Shown here piece after piece: positions 19,025 through 28,022 of a DNA stretch of 64,000 nucleotides; position 1 is the first letter of the stretch, and every line of letters starts with the position of its first letter. This DNA comes from Moritella sp. 5 (GTDB taxonomy: Bacteria > Pseudomonadota > Gammaproteobacteria > Enterobacterales > Moritellaceae), in contig NZ_CP056122.1 in assembly GCF_018219455.1 (NCBI RefSeq), forward strand, positions 4,551,001-4,615,000, in the 5' to 3' direction. Both the position numbers and the translations under genes were made by a program. Below the pieces are notes generated by a model. It was not told the DNA's origin and searched no databases. It saw nothing but the letters and a program-made list of their open reading frames with translations.

Positions 19025-19867
19025 TTATGGACGTTCGCCAGCGGCTAAACGAGCATCAATATCAGCAACCACTTGCGGCAGGTCAGCAATAGTATCAATC
19101 AGATAATGAGCATTAAATGGCGTGAAACGGTCACGGGCTTTTTCACGTGACAGGTGTAGTGTTGCTTCATCTGCGGCAAGGTATTCCGTTAACGTCAGAC
19201 CAGCCTCGTTACCCGATAATAATAAGCCTACAGTCCACATTCCTGCGTTATGGCCTTCTTCAATTCCCGGTACTGAATCATCTACTTTAATACACGTACC
19301 AACATCGGTAACAGCCATATCAATCACATTCTTAAGTACCATATAAGGTGCTGGACGACCGCCTGCTGGTAAGTCATCAGTGGCGACAACACAATCTGGC
19401 ACGTAGCCTTTTTCTGCAGCAACCGGAATTAGCTTGTCCATAACAACACGAGGGTAACCAGAACATGAGCCAATTTTAACGCCTTGCTGTTTTAAGCCAT
19501 TCACAACATCGAGCGCATGTGGAATGGGATCGGCATGTTCACCAACTTTCGCTATCTGTAGCGGCATAAATGTTTCGTAAATCGCATCAATATCAGCGGT
19601 ACTAATCGTCGTGCCAAACTGTGCTCGCCAACGCGCAGCAACATCAGGTAATTCAGATACGGCTTTAATGTGATCCCATTTACCTAGTCCCATAGGTACA
19701 CGCGCTTCCGCTAGGCTAATATCAAAATCATATTGCGCTTTAAATGCCGCAATAAAAATAGTGGTTGGTGCAAATGAACCGAAATCAACAATAGTGCCCG
19801 CCCAATCAAAAATAACGGATTGAACATGACTCAGTTTTACGGATTGATCTTGTACGATGTTAGACAT
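19025..19867 (-). CDS. phnX: Phosphonoacetaldehyde hydrolase (phosphonatase)
   Basis: HAD-family enzyme that cleaves the C-P bond of phosphonoacetaldehyde, giving acetaldehyde and phosphate. With the ATG at 19867 (GGAAA site 9 bases upstream; the frame also reaches a TTG at 19882) it has 280 residues. The HAD nucleophile motif is VIFDWAGTIVDFG with D21. The Schiff-base lysine is expected at K63 in MGLGKWDHI, as in Bacillus PhnX. KVDDSVPGIEEGHNAGMWTVG is the metal-binding motif IV region. It acts directly after PhnW; a short ORF separates the two genes. Confidence 0.95.
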   Translation of the reverse strand: MSNIVQDQSVKLSHVQSVIFDWAGTIVDFGSFAPTTIFIAAFKAQYDFDISLAEARVPMGLGKWDHIKAVSELPDVAARWRAQFGTTISTADIDAIYETFMPLQIAKVGEHADPIPHALDVVNGLKQQGVKIGSCSGYPRVVMDKLIPVAAEKGYVPDCVVATDDLPAGGRPAPYMVLKNVIDMAVTDVGTCIKVDDSVPGIEEGHNAGMWTVGLLLSGNEAGLTLTEYLAADEATLHLSREKARDRFTPFNAHYLIDTIADLPQVVADIDARLAAGERP

Positions 19868-19916
19868 AATAATATTTTCCAAAGTAAGCTTTTGTTAATG
19901 ATTTTGTTACATTTTT

Positions 19917-20021
19917 TCATGAGAACTGATCGACTAACAATGCAGTTAAGCACGACAATACTGCGATGCAGGCAGCTATCAACGGTGTATTAACCTCTAA
20001 GTTAGTAATCAGTTCACTCAT
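19917..20021 (-). CDS. 34-residue membrane microprotein overlapping phnW
   Basis: An unannotated-looking short ORF. Its ATG overlaps the phnW stop by 4 bases (ATGA), the signature of translational coupling, and it ends 49 bases before the phnX start. The product begins [11 protein letters not shown], has one hydrophobic segment (about residues 12-30, [18 protein letters not shown]), and ends DQFS. That suggests a single-span inner-membrane peptide with two cysteines in the span. I recognise no family. It could assist the 2-AEP enzymes or transporter, or be a chance frame. The exact overlap and the single helix favour a real gene. Confidence 0.55.
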   Translation of the reverse strand: MSELITNLEVNTPLIAACIAVLSCLTALLVDQFS

Positions 20022-21124
20022 GCACTCAATTCCCAATATTTAGCAGTTTCCATCGCCACTAATAAGCGCTGGATATCACTTGGATGTACATCACCAATAT
20101 TACCAATACGGAAACAGTCAGCGTTTGACACCTTACCTGGATAGATAACAAAGCCTTGCTCTTTCAGACGGTTGTAAAATTCTTTAAATTGGTAATCACT
20201 GTGCGTTGGAGAGTAGAACGAGGTAATAATTGGTGAATGTAAGGACGCATCAAGTAGCGTATCAAAACCCAGCTTCGCCATTCCTGCGACTAAGGTCGTT
20301 TGGTTTTCTTGGTAACGTTGATGGCGCGCCGCAATACCGCCTTCTTCTTCAAGCTCCAATAACGCTTGGTAAAATGCACGCACTGTGTGGGTTGGTGAGG
20401 TAAAGCGCCACTTGCCACCATTTGTTTCCATACAATGCCATTGATCATACAGATCTAATGATAACGAGCGTGCTAGCCCTTTGCATTTTTCCAGTTCACT
20501 TTGGCGTGCAATCACAAAACCAAAACCCGGTACACCTTGAATACACTTGTTGGCTGAACTGATCAGGAAATCAACCCCCAATTCAGCCACATCCAGTGGA
20601 ATACCACCAAAGCTCGACATCGCATCTAAGATAACGATTTTGCCATGTTGTTTAGCCATTTTTATTACATCATCAATAGGATTAAGCATGCCAGTTGTCG
20701 TTTCGCAGTGCACTATAGCGACATGAGTAATGCTGTCATCGGCGATTAATTTCGCTTCCACTTCTGCGATACAGGGTTGCGCTGTTTCACCCGGTGCAAT
20801 CACGTCACAGGTAATATTTAAATAATCTGCAATCTGGGCTATACGGGCACCATAAGCACCGTTATCAACTACCAACAGTTTGCCATCAGCAGGAATAATA
20901 CTGCCGATTGTCGCTTCTACCGATGCAGTACCACTGCCTTGCATCAATACACTGGTATAACCCGCTTGCTGGGTTGCTAGTTGAACTAACTTAGCGCGGA
21001 TAACTTCAACAATGTCTTTGTTATATTCATCATCCCAAGTACACCAATCTTTTAGCATGGCTTCTCGTACACTTGCTGTAGTAGAAAGTGGACCCGGTGT
21101 TAGTAATAAATATTCATTTTTCAT
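20018..21124 (-). CDS. phnW: 2-aminoethylphosphonate-pyruvate transaminase
   Basis: PLP enzyme converting 2-AEP and pyruvate to phosphonoacetaldehyde and L-alanine, the first step of the phosphonatase pathway. From the ATG at 21124 (GGAAGCAGAG immediately upstream; a longer frame starts at 21136) it has 368 residues, the family length. The N-terminal [19 protein letters not shown], the SGTASVEAT phosphate-binding loop (about 64-72), [13 protein letters not shown] with the PLP-ring aspartate (about D167), and [16 protein letters not shown] with PLP lysine K193 are present. It is the first gene of the minus-strand unit phnW-microprotein-phnX-FAD gene, divergent from the transporter genes. Confidence 0.96.
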   Translation of the reverse strand: MKNEYLLLTPGPLSTTASVREAMLKDWCTWDDEYNKDIVEVIRAKLVQLATQQAGYTSVLMQGSGTASVEATIGSIIPADGKLLVVDNGAYGARIAQIADYLNITCDVIAPGETAQPCIAEVEAKLIADDSITHVAIVHCETTTGMLNPIDDVIKMAKQHGKIVILDAMSSFGGIPLDVAELGVDFLISSANKCIQGVPGFGFVIARQSELEKCKGLARSLSLDLYDQWHCMETNGGKWRFTSPTHTVRAFYQALLELEEEGGIAARHQRYQENQTTLVAGMAKLGFDTLLDASLHSPIITSFYSPTHSDYQFKEFYNRLKEQGFVIYPGKVSNADCFRIGNIGDVHPSDIQRLLVAMETAKYWELSA

Positions 21125-21401
21125 CTCTGCTTCCATTTGGACTATACCAGTTGATGAGAACTCTAGCAGTGGATGACTAGCTTGGTAAATAGCCCAACAG
21201 CAAAATTCATAAAAGGTTCATACTCACGAGTTTTAGAAAAACACCGGGACAAAAACGAAAATATAAAAACAGATGAAATCCCCTAATTAATTGAATTTAA
21301 ATAAATTGATCATATTTCTGTCACAAAACAACTCTATCATCGAACTCAACAAATCTGGTGCAGACCAGAATCAACCGTTAATAATTTTTGGAGTTACACG
21401 A

Positions 21402-22409
21402 ATGAAACAACGTTGGATTATAGGTTCTATCGCGGCCTTAGGCGCCTTATTCACTGCACCAGTATTTGCCGCAGAAGAAGTGGTGGTTTACACCGCATTT
21501 GAAACGGATGTGTTAGCGAAATACAAAGTCGCCTTTGAAAAAGCTAACCCAGATATCGAAATAAAATGGGTACGAGATTCAACAGGCATCATGACTGCAA
21601 AATTACTTGCCGAAAAAAATAACCCGCGTGCAGAAGTGGTTTGGGGACTCGCAGGGTCATCAATGGCACTGCTTAAAAAATCCGGTATCCTGAAACCTTA
21701 TTCACCAAAAGGCGTCGAAAACCTGCGTACTAGCATGATTGACCCAGAAGAAAACAAAGCTTGGTATGGTAATGATGCTTGGTTTAATGCCATCTGCTTT
21801 AACGAATACGTAGCAAAACAGTACAACCTACCTAAACCAACATCATGGGATGACCTGCTTAAGCCTGTCTACAAAGGTCATATTGCGATGCCAAACCCAG
21901 CATCATCGGGTACAGGTTATATGCAAGTATCGGCATGGTTACAAACCATGGGTGAAGATAAAGGCTGGAAGTACATGACCAAACTGAATGAAAATATTGC
22001 GCATTACACCCATTCAGGTTCAAAACCTTGTGTACAAGCAGGCATGGGCGAAGTCGCTATCGGTGTATCGATGGCATTACGTGGCGCAAAACTAAAAACC
22101 CAAGGCGCGCCACTTGACGTGATCTTACCTGCCGGTGGTATTGGTTGGGAATCTGAAGCGGTTGGCCTCGTGAAACCATCAGCAGCAGCCAAGCGTGTTG
22201 TGGATTGGTCAATCTCAAAACAAGCTAATGAATTATATAATGAGTCTTATGCATTAGTCGGCCATAAAGATGTAAGTAAAACCGTGAAAAACTACCCAAA
22301 TGTACAAGACGCGATGGTCGAAATGGACTTTAGTCAAATGGCCAATGATCGTAAAGATGTACTGCATACATGGTCAGAAAAATTCGATTCAAAATCTGAA
22401 GCAAGATAA
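21402..22409 (+). CDS. 2-aminoethylphosphonate ABC transporter, periplasmic binding protein (PhnS-like)
   Basis: Captures 2-AEP in the periplasm for the ABC importer encoded downstream. The likely start is the ATG at 21402, with TTGGAG 8 bases upstream, giving 335 residues; the frame extends further but without a signal sequence. A clear signal peptide ends at PVFA-A (about residue 23). The mature part is an iron/2-AEP-type class of solute-binding protein (VVVYTAFETDVLAKYK at the start, AMPNPASSGTGYM in the middle). It sits head-to-head with phnW and ahead of the ATPase and permease genes, with a terminator hairpin between, so it may be expressed in excess. Confidence 0.88.
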   Translation: MKQRWIIGSIAALGALFTAPVFAAEEVVVYTAFETDVLAKYKVAFEKANPDIEIKWVRDSTGIMTAKLLAEKNNPRAEVVWGLAGSSMALLKKSGILKPYSPKGVENLRTSMIDPEENKAWYGNDAWFNAICFNEYVAKQYNLPKPTSWDDLLKPVYKGHIAMPNPASSGTGYMQVSAWLQTMGEDKGWKYMTKLNENIAHYTHSGSKPCVQAGMGEVAIGVSMALRGAKLKTQGAPLDVILPAGGIGWESEAVGLVKPSAAAKRVVDWSISKQANELYNESYALVGHKDVSKTVKNYPNVQDAMVEMDFSQMANDRKDVLHTWSEKFDSKSEAR

Positions 22410-22443
22410 TGATTAATCAAGCTAATTAAACATCAAAGCTAAC

Positions 22444-22480
22444 AAGCTAGGCGTTATTTATAATGCCTAGCTTTATTGTT
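22444..22480 (+). terminator. Hairpin after the binding-protein gene
   Basis: A 13-bp stem (AAGCTAGGCGTTA with TAATGCCTAGCTT, one G-T pair) and 4-base loop are followed by TATTGTTTA. The U-tract is poor, so partial read-through into the ATPase gene is plausible. Confidence 0.65.
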
Positions 22481-22568
22481 TATAGACCATTATCATCCAT
22501 ATGAAAAATACTAAACACCCATCCTAAATTACTATAAATAATTGTAAAGATTACTAAAAACACTCTAA

Positions 22569-22597
22569 CCGTCATCTAACTGTCATCAAACTGTCAC
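22569..22597 (+). promoter_or_regulatory. Triple Pho box upstream of the 2-AEP transporter ATPase gene
   Basis: Three 7-mers CCGTCAT, CTGTCAT and CTGTCAC occur at an exact 11-bp period (22569, 22580, 22591) with the 4-base spacers CTAA and CAAA. This matches the known PhoB consensus of CTGTCAT repeats. Possible -10 hexamers (TACCAT at 22608, CATACT at 22611) lie 10-13 bases downstream. The gene starts at 22636. Confidence 0.85.
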
Positions 22598-22635
22598 TAA
22601 CGCTACCTACCATACTGGTATAGTCCAAATAACTT

Positions 22636-23754
22636 ATGAGTAGTCAGATGAGCACGTATCTCAACATCAATAACCTTGTTAAAAAATTCGGTAATTTCAC
22701 CGCATTAAACGATATTTCTTTGCAGATCAATCAAGGCGAGTTCATCTGCTTTTTAGGACCTTCGGGTTGCGGTAAAACCACCCTACTTCGTGCGATTGCC
22801 GGATTAGATTTAGCAACATCAGGATCTATTTTACAAGACGGTAAAAACACTACCTTCTTGCCGCCAGAAAAACGTAATTTCGGCATTGTATTTCAATCTT
22901 ATGCCTTGTTTCCCAACTTAACGGTTGCCGAAAATATCAGTGTGGGTTTACACAACCAAGGTAAATCAGTGGCCGAAGCGGTGGACATTGTTAACCATTG
23001 GTTGGGGATTATTGGCTTAGCTGATTCTGCGCCTAAATACCCGAACCAACTATCAGGTGGCCAACAACAACGCGTTGCACTGGCTCGAGCATTAGCATTA
23101 TCACCAGGGTTATTACTGTTAGATGAACCACTTTCAGCACTGGATGCCCAAGTACGTTCTCATTTACGTGAAGAAATCCGTACCCTACAACGTAAACTCG
23201 GTATTACCACGATCATGGTAACCCATGACCAAGAAGAAGCCTTAGCGATGGCAGACCGTATCGTGGTCATGAATCACGGTGTAATTGAACAAGTGGGTAC
23301 CCCACAAGAAATTTACGATAAACCCGCATCACGTTTTGTCGCTGAATTTGTCGGTAACATGAATTTCATTGCCAGTTCAGTGATCAGCAACCAGCAGATT
23401 CGTATTGCTGAAACCCTGCTACCAAAACCAAAAGAAACATTAAACCGTGGTGACATGTTTGACTTAGCTGTGCGTCCTGAAGACATTCAATTTAGTGATG
23501 ATCCGCAAGATTTGCCCATACAAGTTAAAGCAATGGAATTCCAAGGGACTTATGTAAGAGCAGAGTGCCAACTTACGGGTAATATGAATGCACCTATGAT
23601 TAAAGTTGACGTACCGATTCGTGACGTAAGAGCGCTCGGTTTAACCACTGGTGAATTCCGCGGTATTCGTTATAGCGACAATTACACCCATATATTCCCA
23701 CGTAAACGAAGCAACTCATCAACCACAGTAAACACACAAGCGGTAGAGGCTTAA
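22636..23754 (+). CDS. phnT: 2-aminoethylphosphonate ABC transporter, ATP-binding protein (PhnT-like)
   Basis: Cytoplasmic ATPase driving 2-AEP import. The 372 residues have the nucleotide-binding domain at about 8-240, with Walker A GPSGCGKTT (about 42-50), Q-loop FQSYALFPN, signature LSGGQQQR (about 138-145), Walker B LLLLDEP, and the switch histidine in MVTHDQ. The C-terminal TOBE-like region (about 275-355) is typical of the spermidine/iron/2-AEP subfamily. The stop is one base before the permease ATG, so they are co-translated. A triple Pho box lies upstream, pointing to induction under phosphate limitation. Confidence 0.93.
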   Translation: MSSQMSTYLNINNLVKKFGNFTALNDISLQINQGEFICFLGPSGCGKTTLLRAIAGLDLATSGSILQDGKNTTFLPPEKRNFGIVFQSYALFPNLTVAENISVGLHNQGKSVAEAVDIVNHWLGIIGLADSAPKYPNQLSGGQQQRVALARALALSPGLLLLDEPLSALDAQVRSHLREEIRTLQRKLGITTIMVTHDQEEALAMADRIVVMNHGVIEQVGTPQEIYDKPASRFVAEFVGNMNFIASSVISNQQIRIAETLLPKPKETLNRGDMFDLAVRPEDIQFSDDPQDLPIQVKAMEFQGTYVRAECQLTGNMNAPMIKVDVPIRDVRALGLTTGEFRGIRYSDNYTHIFPRKRSNSSTTVNTQAVEA

Positions 23755-23755
23755 T

Positions 23756-25477
23756 ATGGATACGAGCATCAATAAAAAGCTGACTACGCCAAATTATATA
23801 CAAAGACTCACACTGGCGTTTAGCCGAGATAGCGCCATTCTTGCCAGCATTTTAATTATCTTAACTGTGCTGATGGGCTTTTTCATTTTAGCGCCGATGT
23901 TCACCATGTTTGCCAAAAGCGTCCAAGATATTGATGGTCATTTTATTGGTTTAGCAAATTTCACCGCGTATTTTGCATCCAGTGCTATGCTCAATTCGAT
24001 TGCAAATACAGTCACGGTGGGATTAGTAACAACAGCGATCGTTGGGGTATTAGCCTTTAGTTATGCTTATGCATTAACACGTAGCTGCATGCCATTTAAA
24101 ACTTTATTTCAAATTATTGGCTCCGCGCCGATCTTAGCGCCATCATTATTACCAGCACTGAGTTTAATTTACTTATTCGGTAATCAAGGCATTGCCAAAG
24201 AGTTACTCGGTGGTGCATCCATTTACGGTATTGTCGGTATAACCATCGGCCTGACATTTTGGACCTTCCCTCATGCGCTAATGATTTTAACCACGGCATT
24301 ACGCACTTCCGATGCCCGTTTATATGAGGCGGCAACCGTATTAAAAAATCATCCAATCAAAACATTTTTCATGGTGACGCTACCCGCAGCAAAATACGGC
24401 GTGATTAGCACACTCATTTTAGTGTTTACCTTAGTAGTGTGTGATTTTGGTGTACCCAAAGTGATTGGTGGCAGCTATAACGTGCTGGCAACGGATATCT
24501 TCAAGCAAGTCGTTGGTCAGCAAAATTTTGCCATGGGGGCTGTAACCAGTGTGTTACTGCTATTACCTGCAGTACTGGCTTTTGCCATTGATCGTCACGT
24601 GCAGCGTAAACAACAAAACCTATTTGATTCACGCTCTGTCGCTTATACACCCAAACCAGATAAATTACGAGACGGTATCTGTTTCTTATTCTGTAGTACG
24701 ATAGGCTTGGCGATTATCACCATTATCGGCATGGCAATATATGCATCATTTGTCACATTTTGGCCATGGAACTTAACCTTAAGCTTTAACAATTATAACT
24801 TTAGTGAAGTGAGCACCTATGGTTGGTCCCCTTACTTTAACTCATTAACGTTAGCAAGCTGGGTTGCTGTTATTGGTACTATAATTATTTTTATTGGTGC
24901 CTACGTGATAGAAAAAGGCCGTGGTTTTGGCCCAATTCGTCAACTATTACAAATGATCACTATTATTCCAATGGCGGTACCAGGTATCGTATTAGGCTTG
25001 GGTTATATCTTCTTTTTTAATGACATAAACAACCCACTAAATGGCCTATATGCAACCATGATCTTACTGGTGGTAAATACCGTGGTACATTATTACACGG
25101 TTGGTCATATGACAGCATTAACGGCGTTAAAACAATTACCGGCAGAGATAGAAGCTATTTCAGCATCGATAAAAATGCCACAGTACAAATCATTCTTTGT
25201 CATTACACTGCCAATTTGTACGCCTGCGATTATGGATATTGCCGCTTATTTGTTTATCAATGCATTGACCACCACATCAGCCGTTGTATTCTTGTATGCA
25301 ACCGATACAATTCCAGCCTCAGTGTCAGTATTAAATATGGATGATGCCGGACAAACAGGTTCTGCGGCAGCGATGGCTGTGATGATCTTAATCACCGCGG
25401 CGATCGCTAAAGTGATTCATTTAATTGCGGCATCGTTTATCAATAAACGAACTCAGGCTTGGCGTCAACAACATTAA
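23756..25477 (+). CDS. 2-aminoethylphosphonate ABC transporter, fused permease with two BPD domains
   Basis: Inner-membrane channel of the 2-AEP importer. The 573 residues hold two binding-protein-dependent permease modules in one chain. The first (about 85-285) carries the coupling motif EAATVLKNHPIKTFFMVTLP. The second (about 365-560) carries IEAISASIKMPQYKSFFVITLP. Salmonella has separate PhnU and PhnV; the fused form is known in other phosphonate clusters. About twelve to fourteen membrane helices are expected. It begins one base after the ATPase gene and is followed by the GntR regulator. Confidence 0.92.
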   Translation: MDTSINKKLTTPNYIQRLTLAFSRDSAILASILIILTVLMGFFILAPMFTMFAKSVQDIDGHFIGLANFTAYFASSAMLNSIANTVTVGLVTTAIVGVLAFSYAYALTRSCMPFKTLFQIIGSAPILAPSLLPALSLIYLFGNQGIAKELLGGASIYGIVGITIGLTFWTFPHALMILTTALRTSDARLYEAATVLKNHPIKTFFMVTLPAAKYGVISTLILVFTLVVCDFGVPKVIGGSYNVLATDIFKQVVGQQNFAMGAVTSVLLLLPAVLAFAIDRHVQRKQQNLFDSRSVAYTPKPDKLRDGICFLFCSTIGLAIITIIGMAIYASFVTFWPWNLTLSFNNYNFSEVSTYGWSPYFNSLTLASWVAVIGTIIIFIGAYVIEKGRGFGPIRQLLQMITIIPMAVPGIVLGLGYIFFFNDINNPLNGLYATMILLVVNTVVHYYTVGHMTALTALKQLPAEIEAISASIKMPQYKSFFVITLPICTPAIMDIAAYLFINALTTTSAVVFLYATDTIPASVSVLNMDDAGQTGSAAAMAVMILITAAIAKVIHLIAASFINKRTQAWRQQH

Positions 25478-25580
25478 TAACAGGACCATTTATTGCTGCC
25501 TGGCACAACATCGCTAGGTAGCCCATCGCTCGACACCACTTGTTCGGCATAAAATAAATGAACTAGCATCAGAGGCTTTT

Positions 25581-26285
25581 GTGCAATACCTAAAAATTAA
25601 AGAAAAAATCCTACAGCAAATCGAATCGGGATTATTAACCTCAGGACAAAAGTTAACGTCAGAACGCAAGCTTGCAGAGGCATTCAATACTACCCGCGTG
25701 ACGCTACGCGAAGCATTGTCTTTATTGGAATCTGAAGGTCAGGTATATCGTGAAGACCGTCGCGGCTGGTTTATTTCCCCAGAACCATTACGTTATGATC
25801 CAACCAATACCACCAATTTTCACAATCTCGCTCTTAGCCAACAACGCATTCCGAAAACAGAATTACTCAGTGCAACCATAGTACCAGCCGATAAACATAT
25901 CGCTCAATTATTACAAATAACACCACAGACTGACGTGATCCGTATTCATCGCATCCGTTATTTAGAAGAACGTCCGGTTGTTCTTGTGACGAACTATGTA
26001 TTACCTGAACGACTACCAAACTTACTCAGCCACGATCTATCGGCGTCATTAACCGATATTTATCAACAACACTATGACACGCTTTATCAAAGCACCCATT
26101 ATCGGATCCGTTCATCATCATTAGTTGCCGACACTGCCGCCCCGTTACGTGCGACGTCAGGCTGCGCAGCCATGTATATAGAACGAGTCAATCATGATCA
26201 ACATGGCCAGCTACTTGATTGTGATTTGGAGTATTGGCGCCATGATGCGGTAACGATTGAAGCGCAAGCGACTCGCCAGAAATGA
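25581..26285 (+). CDS. phnR: GntR/UtrA family regulator of phosphonate utilisation (PhnR-like)
   Basis: Probable ligand-responsive regulator of the surrounding 2-AEP genes. The 234 residues have a GntR winged helix (about 1-68, with SERKLAEAFNTTRVTLREALSLLESEGQVYREDRRGWFIS) and a C-terminal UtrA effector domain (about 88-228, with VIRIHRIRYLEERPVVLVTNYVLP). The start is GTG with AGAGG 5 bases upstream. It follows the permease on the same strand after 103 bases. The effector is presumably 2-AEP or phosphonoacetaldehyde, inferred from context. Confidence 0.87.
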   Translation: MQYLKIKEKILQQIESGLLTSGQKLTSERKLAEAFNTTRVTLREALSLLESEGQVYREDRRGWFISPEPLRYDPTNTTNFHNLALSQQRIPKTELLSATIVPADKHIAQLLQITPQTDVIRIHRIRYLEERPVVLVTNYVLPERLPNLLSHDLSASLTDIYQQHYDTLYQSTHYRIRSSSLVADTAAPLRATSGCAAMYIERVNHDQHGQLLDCDLEYWRHDAVTIEAQATRQK

Positions 26286-26480
26286 ACATGAGTAATAAAC
26301 TATTCCAATAATTCATCGTATATAAGCATCAAACATCGCGCTTTAAAGAGTGAAATAGGCTGTACTTTGTCAATGATTAAAAATAATGTAACATATCAAT
26401 CAAGCTCGACTAATATAGTCATTGAATGCCCTATGTAAGTACACGCATATTTAACACTCTAAATGATAGGAACTTTATCC

Positions 26481-27314
26481 ATGGAATATCTTGAAAAACT
26501 ACTAGAGCAAGCCCCTGAGATTGCCGCTATTTACGGCACAAAAATATTATTAGCGTTAGTCATTTTTATCGTCGGTAAATACCTTGCTGGCGTAATGAAA
26601 AAAATGACCTCAAAATTACTGCTTAAACGAAATATAGATAAAACAGTAGCTTCTTTTATAAGTAACATGGCATGGACGCTGGTATTTATATTTACCATCA
26701 TCGCCACCCTTAGCCAGTTTGGGGTTCAAACAGCCTCTCTGGTAGCGATTGTCGGTGCCGCGGGTTTAGCGGTAGGTCTTGCTTTGCAAGGTTCACTTTC
26801 CAACTTTGCCGCGGGGGTACTTATCGTCATCTTCCGTCCTTGTCGCATCGGTGATTACATTGAAGCTGCGGGTGTAGCAGGCACAGTTGATGAAATTACT
26901 ATCTTCTCTACACGTTTAATCACACCAGATAACAAAGTTGTGATCGCACCGAATGCCGCAATCATGGATGGTACAATTACTAACTATTCTGCATTAGGTC
27001 AACGTCGTTTAGACCTTGTGGTTGGCGTATCGTATGACGCAGATATTAAGCAAACGAAAGCGCTTTTAATTAATGTTATCAAAAACAACGAATTTACCCT
27101 ACAAGATCCAGATTACACAGTAGGTATCCTAGAGTTAGCAGACTCATCAGTGAACTTCGCGGTACGCCCTTGGGTTAAGACTAGCGATTACTGGGGTGCT
27201 TATTTTAGCATGCAAGAAGAGCTTAAACTTGCACTTGACGCTGCTGGTATTGCGATCCCTTATCCACAATTAGACTTGCATATACAAGGTAATCCAACAC
27301 CACCAGCAAGCTAA
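26481..27314 (+). CDS. mscS: Small-conductance mechanosensitive channel
   Basis: Inner-membrane tension-gated channel that releases solutes on hypo-osmotic shock. The ATG at 26481 has AGGA 9 bases upstream; a start at 26463 lacks a ribosome site. The 277-residue product has three membrane helices. The pore helix motif is VAIVGAAGLAVGLALQGSLSNFAAGVLIV (about 87-115), with the alternating Gly/Ala pattern of E. coli MscS TM3, then the beta domain (FRPCRIGDYIEAAGVAGTVDEI) and C-terminal cage. It is a monocistronic gene ending in a strong terminator. Confidence 0.95.
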   Translation: MEYLEKLLEQAPEIAAIYGTKILLALVIFIVGKYLAGVMKKMTSKLLLKRNIDKTVASFISNMAWTLVFIFTIIATLSQFGVQTASLVAIVGAAGLAVGLALQGSLSNFAAGVLIVIFRPCRIGDYIEAAGVAGTVDEITIFSTRLITPDNKVVIAPNAAIMDGTITNYSALGQRRLDLVVGVSYDADIKQTKALLINVIKNNEFTLQDPDYTVGILELADSSVNFAVRPWVKTSDYWGAYFSMQEELKLALDAAGIAIPYPQLDLHIQGNPTPPAS

Positions 27315-27355
27315 TATTTAGCGATAGATAATTTTTATAGACTATTTACTATAAA

Positions 27356-27388
27356 CAAAAATGGGAGCCAAATATGGCTCCCATTTTA
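27356..27388. terminator. Bidirectional terminator between mscS and the YbaK-like gene
   Basis: The 12-13 bp arms AAAATGGGAGCCA and TGGCTCCCATTTT have A and T runs on both sides, between convergent genes. Confidence 0.9.
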
Positions 27389-27420
27389 TTGCTATTAATC
27401 TTTTTAGCAGTCTTGATCAC

Positions 27421-27930
27421 TCAAAGATCACGACGTTCAAATAACGGTCCTTCTTTAAAGCTATACCCGCTAATATGGCTATGCGGTAAGCTGCCCACCG
27501 CTTTGCCAAACTGGCGTTTATCTAAATTGATCAGATTCATGTGATCACCCGATTCAATAAACAATTGTTCCTGTTCAAACAACATATCATCCACCAGCAT
27601 ATCCATACCATAAATCTGCCCGAGTGAGGGGATAGCTCCAGGTTCACAATCTTGAAATAGCGTCGCTAATTCATGCTCTGCCAATAAGTAATACTGCTTT
27701 CCTGTTTGCCGATTAATCTCACCAATTAATACATGCTTGTTTGCAGGTACTACCGCCATGAGATAATCGCCGCCAATGTCGCGTAAAATGACCGCTTTAG
27801 TGACTTGTGAACTGGGAACGTGTGCAGATAGTGCAGAATTAAATGAACTTGCTGTGTGACGATGCTTAACTAAACTAAAATCGATATTGTGACTAGCCAA
27901 GAACTGGCCAACTTTGGTTGCCATACTCAT
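27421..27930 (-). CDS. YbaK/EbsC-type aminoacyl-tRNA deacylase domain protein
   Basis: Probably trans-editing enzyme hydrolysing mischarged aminoacyl-tRNA, as YbaK does for Cys-tRNA(Pro). The start at 27930 has GGAGG 5 bases upstream; the frame extends to 28002 without a better site. The 169 residues consist of one YbaK domain (about 20-150): KHRHTASSFNSALSAHVPSSQVTKAVILRD with the conserved catalytic-region lysine, and LGQIYGMDMLVDDMLFEQEQLFIESGDH. The specificity class is not resolvable by eye. It is apparently monocistronic, separated by about 90 bases from the ABC export operon ending upstream on the same strand. Confidence 0.82.
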   Translation of the reverse strand: MSMATKVGQFLASHNIDFSLVKHRHTASSFNSALSAHVPSSQVTKAVILRDIGGDYLMAVVPANKHVLIGEINRQTGKQYYLLAEHELATLFQDCEPGAIPSLGQIYGMDMLVDDMLFEQEQLFIESGDHMNLINLDKRQFGKAVGSLPHSHISGYSFKEGPLFERRDL

Positions 27931-28022
27931 TTCAGCCTCCATAAAATACTCTTTCAACAAGCAAAGTATGGAAGCTAAATCGCCACAACGCGAGTTAATC
28001 ACGCATTATTTAAGGAATGATA

